Positions 4,657-6,360 of a DNA stretch of 6,360 nt are shown piece after piece. The stretch covers positions 1-6,360 of the forward strand of contig JACQKJ010000073.1 in NCBI GenBank assembly GCA_016204595.1. The letters are read 5' to 3'. Source of the stretch: Candidatus Komeilibacteria bacterium (GTDB lineage Bacteria; Patescibacteriota; Patescibacteriia; UBA1558; 2-01-FULL-52-15). Made by a program: the position numbers and the translations under genes. Each line of letters opens with the position of its first letter. Position 1 is the stretch's first letter. The notes under the pieces were generated by a model, which saw only the letters and a program-made list of their open reading frames with translations, was not told the origin of the DNA and did not search any database.

Positions 4657-5253
4657 TTACTTGATGATCTTGTCGATAAGGCCGTATTTCAGGGCCTCTT
4701 CGGCTGACATGTGAAAGTCGCGGTCGGTATCGTTCTCGATCTTGGAGAATGGTTGACCAGTGGTCTTGCTTAGAATTTTATTGAGCCGCTCCTTGATCTT
4801 GATGATCTGTTCGGCCTTGATCTTGATGTCGCTTGCCTGTCCTTCCGTACCTCCGGCAACTTGATGGATCATGATCTCGGCATTCGGCAGGGCATAGCGG
4901 TGTCCTTTGGTGCCGCCCGACAGGAGTATCGCCCCCATAGATGCTGCAAAACCGACGCAGATGGTCGAGATGGGTACTTTGACGTGTTGCATCGTGTCGA
5001 ATATTGCGAGCCCATCCGTCACTGAACCGCCCGGAGAATTGATATAGAGTTTGATCGGGCGCTTGTCGTCCTGGCTTGCGAGGAACAGAAGCTGAGCCAC
5101 GACCGAATTCGCCATCGGCGGCGTTATGGCATCGCCGATGAAAATGATGCGGTCCTTCAAGAGCCGCGAGTAAATATCATACGCCCGCTCGCCGTAATGC
5201 GTTTTTTCGATGACGGTCGGGATGAGGTAGGTGCTGGTGCGTTCGTCTGCCAT
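4657..5253 (-). CDS. clpP: ATP-dependent Clp protease proteolytic subunit ClpP
   Basis: This 198-residue protein has the normal ClpP length. The catalytic triad is visible: Ser105 in GFAASMGA, His130 in EIMIHQ and Asp179 in TDRDFHMSAEEA. Other family blocks are LIPTVIEKT..GERAYDIYSRLLKDRIIF and YINSPGGSVTDGLAIFDTM. ClpP forms a double heptameric chamber that degrades proteins fed by ClpX or another Clp ATPase; no ATPase gene is in this window. The N-terminal MADERTST is a few residues longer than the 'xYLIPTVIEKT' start common in the family, and a short propeptide is possible. No Shine-Dalgarno sequence precedes the ATG. The gene lies 20 bp after the DHH gene, so the two are very probably co-transcribed from the promoter at 6254-6282. 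A strong hairpin follows it. Confidence 0.97.
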   Translation of the reverse strand: MADERTSTYLIPTVIEKTHYGERAYDIYSRLLKDRIIFIGDAITPPMANSVVAQLLFLASQDDKRPIKLYINSPGGSVTDGLAIFDTMQHVKVPISTICVGFAASMGAILLSGGTKGHRYALPNAEIMIHQVAGGTEGQASDIKIKAEQIIKIKERLNKILSKTTGQPFSKIENDTDRDFHMSAEEALKYGLIDKIIK

Positions 5254-5273
5254 AGGGGTACTGTATTATTTTT

Positions 5274-6245
5274 TTAGACAATCGTCCAGTCGTTATTGGA
5301 AACCTGAAGCTCGCCCATGACGCGGAAGCCTGAGGCTTTTTTGTGTCCGCCGCCGCCGAAGAGGAGGGCCAACTGGCCTACGTCAATATGTTTTTTGGTC
5401 GTTCGCAGAGACCCCTTGATGGATCCGTCCTTTTGCGTTTTCAGAACCATGATGACGTCAACATCGGGAATTAATGTCAGATAATTTTGAATGCCCTCGA
5501 ATGACGTTTCGCTGGTACCCAACTCGTCCGCTTCCTCGTGGCGGATAAAGGTGGCTACGCTGTTGTAGGTTGGGTTGTGTTTGAGACGGGACATCGCGAT
5601 CCCCCAGAGCTTGAGATCTGAAATGGACTTGGCGTGGAGCGTGCGCTTCACGATATCATGGAGGTCAGCGCCTGCTTTGACCAACATCGAAGCGGTTGCC
5701 AGCGAATGATAGCTTGTTGCCGGATTGGTGAGACTATCGGTATCGGTAATAAGCCCGTTCAACAGGGCTTCGGCGATCGGTTTCGTGATCTCCTCCTGCC
5801 AGTGCGTGAAGAGCCTGCAGATGACCTCGGTGGTGGAGCTTGCATCGGGAATGACCAGATTGATGTCCCCGTAGTGCGGATTGGTGGAGTGGTGGTCCAC
5901 GTTTACAAGCGTGGTCTTTGTCTTGTCGCGATTCGCAAGGAAGATATCGACGCCGGCATAGTCTAGGCTACCTGAATCATTTATGATGATAAGATCAACA
6001 TCCTTCTTGAAAACCTCGGGATCGGCGCGCAGCAAGTCACTGCCGGGCAGATGAGACAGCTGCTCCGGCACCGGGTCCAGGCAGAAGGCCTCCACGTGTT
6101 TACCTTTTGAATTAAGCAGGCTGATCCATGCGCAGACCGAGCCGAGTGTGTCGGCATCGGGTTTTTTGTGGCCAATGAGAAGAATCGTTTTGCTTTTCTC
6201 AATAGCGGTTTTTATGGCGTTTGCTTGTATTTTGTGATTGACCAT
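5274..6245 (-). CDS. DHH/DHHA1-family phosphoesterase (NrnA-like)
   Basis: With the ATG at 6245 this is a 323-residue protein. The DHH motifs are in order: GHKKPDADTLGS (His26, Asp30, Asp32), IINDSGS (Asp90), VDHHSTN (Asp117-His118-His119) and GLITDTDSLTNP (Asp168). A C-terminal DHHA1 domain follows, with GSLRT and FGGGGHKKASGF (about 296-307). This plan is that of NrnA-like enzymes, which degrade RNA of a few nucleotides and hydrolyse 3'-phosphoadenosine 5'-phosphate; related proteins cleave cyclic dinucleotides, so the exact substrate is open. A TTG at 6251 would extend the frame by two codons, but it lies two bases from the -10 box and before the predicted transcription start, so I prefer the ATG. 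That makes the message nearly leaderless, which fits the lack of a ribosome site. First gene of the DHH-clpP transcript. Confidence 0.93.
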   Translation of the reverse strand: MVNHKIQANAIKTAIEKSKTILLIGHKKPDADTLGSVCAWISLLNSKGKHVEAFCLDPVPEQLSHLPGSDLLRADPEVFKKDVDLIIINDSGSLDYAGVDIFLANRDKTKTTLVNVDHHSTNPHYGDINLVIPDASSTTEVICRLFTHWQEEITKPIAEALLNGLITDTDSLTNPATSYHSLATASMLVKAGADLHDIVKRTLHAKSISDLKLWGIAMSRLKHNPTYNSVATFIRHEEADELGTSETSFEGIQNYLTLIPDVDVIMVLKTQKDGSIKGSLRTTKKHIDVGQLALLFGGGGHKKASGFRVMGELQVSNNDWTIV

Positions 6246-6253
6246 AGCCAAGC

Positions 6254-6282
6254 ACTATAGAGAAAATATCCGGCATTGTCAA
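6254..6282 (-). promoter_or_regulatory. Promoter of the DHH-clpP transcript
   Basis: The minus strand has TTGACA (6277-6282, 6 of 6) and TATAGT (6254-6259, 5 of 6) separated by exactly 17 bp, a near-consensus housekeeping-sigma promoter. The expected start is near 6247, two bases from the ATG at 6245. This argues for a leaderless message and against the TTG at 6251 as start codon. Confidence 0.85.
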
Positions 6283-6289
6283 TTGTTGT

Positions 6290-6332
6290 GTCATTGCGAG
6301 CCCCGATGTACTCGTCGGGGCGTGGCAATCCC
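6290..6332 (+). repeat. Dispersed palindromic repeat, copy C
   Basis: The opening GTCATTGCGAG and closing CGTGGCAATCCC blocks are identical to those of copy B (1335-1372, minus strand), but the centre differs: a CCCCGA/TCGGGG stem (6301-6306 with 6315-6320) with an 8-nt loop. It sits 8 bp upstream of the DHH promoter -35. The bases after it, to 6360, show no recognisable feature. Confidence 0.65.
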
Positions 6333-6360
6333 AATGAGCAACTGAAGACCCTTCTTTCTC

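Overview
The window looks like a chromosomal segment from a bacterium of the Candidate Phyla Radiation (Patescibacteria). This is inferred from gene content: an IVS-type four-helix bundle protein, a membrane-anchored C39-like peptidase, an RNase Y/YmdB pair, and short dispersed repeats of the 'GTCATTGCGAG...GGCAATCCC' kind. Ribosome binding sites are often weak. One gene appears to be read from a leaderless transcript. TGA is used as a stop (C39-like gene), so the UGA=Gly code of some CPR lineages does not apply. No marker gene here fixes the lineage more closely.

Layout. Positions 1-1211 carry two plus-strand genes: a four-helix bundle protein cut by the left edge, and a C39-like peptidase. 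Positions 1212-1442 hold dispersed palindromic repeats and a bidirectional terminator separating convergent transcription. Positions 1443-6245 are five minus-strand genes. In transcription order these are a DHH-family phosphoesterase, clpP, rny (RNase Y), ymdB and an HU-like DNA-binding protein. A near-consensus promoter (TTGACA, 17 bp, TATAGT) stands in front of the DHH gene, and clpP follows after 20 bp. A 471-bp gene-free stretch then separates clpP from rny. In order it contains a perfect 17-bp hairpin, a 97-bp MITE-like element with 14-bp terminal inverted repeats and a TCAA target duplication, a likely rny promoter, and a roughly 270-nt leader. The gap from rny to ymdB carries a nested hairpin and a second hairpin over the ymdB start codon. 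HU follows with a good Shine-Dalgarno sequence and ends at the terminator.

How the genes work together. RNase Y starts mRNA decay at the membrane. DHH/DHHA1 proteins of this type degrade very short RNAs or hydrolyse pAp. YmdB is a metallophosphoesterase commonly encoded next to rny. ClpP is the proteolytic core of the Clp machine. The minus-strand block is therefore mainly an RNA-turnover and proteolysis neighbourhood, with HU at its end. The genes belong to known families; the less ordinary content lies between them.
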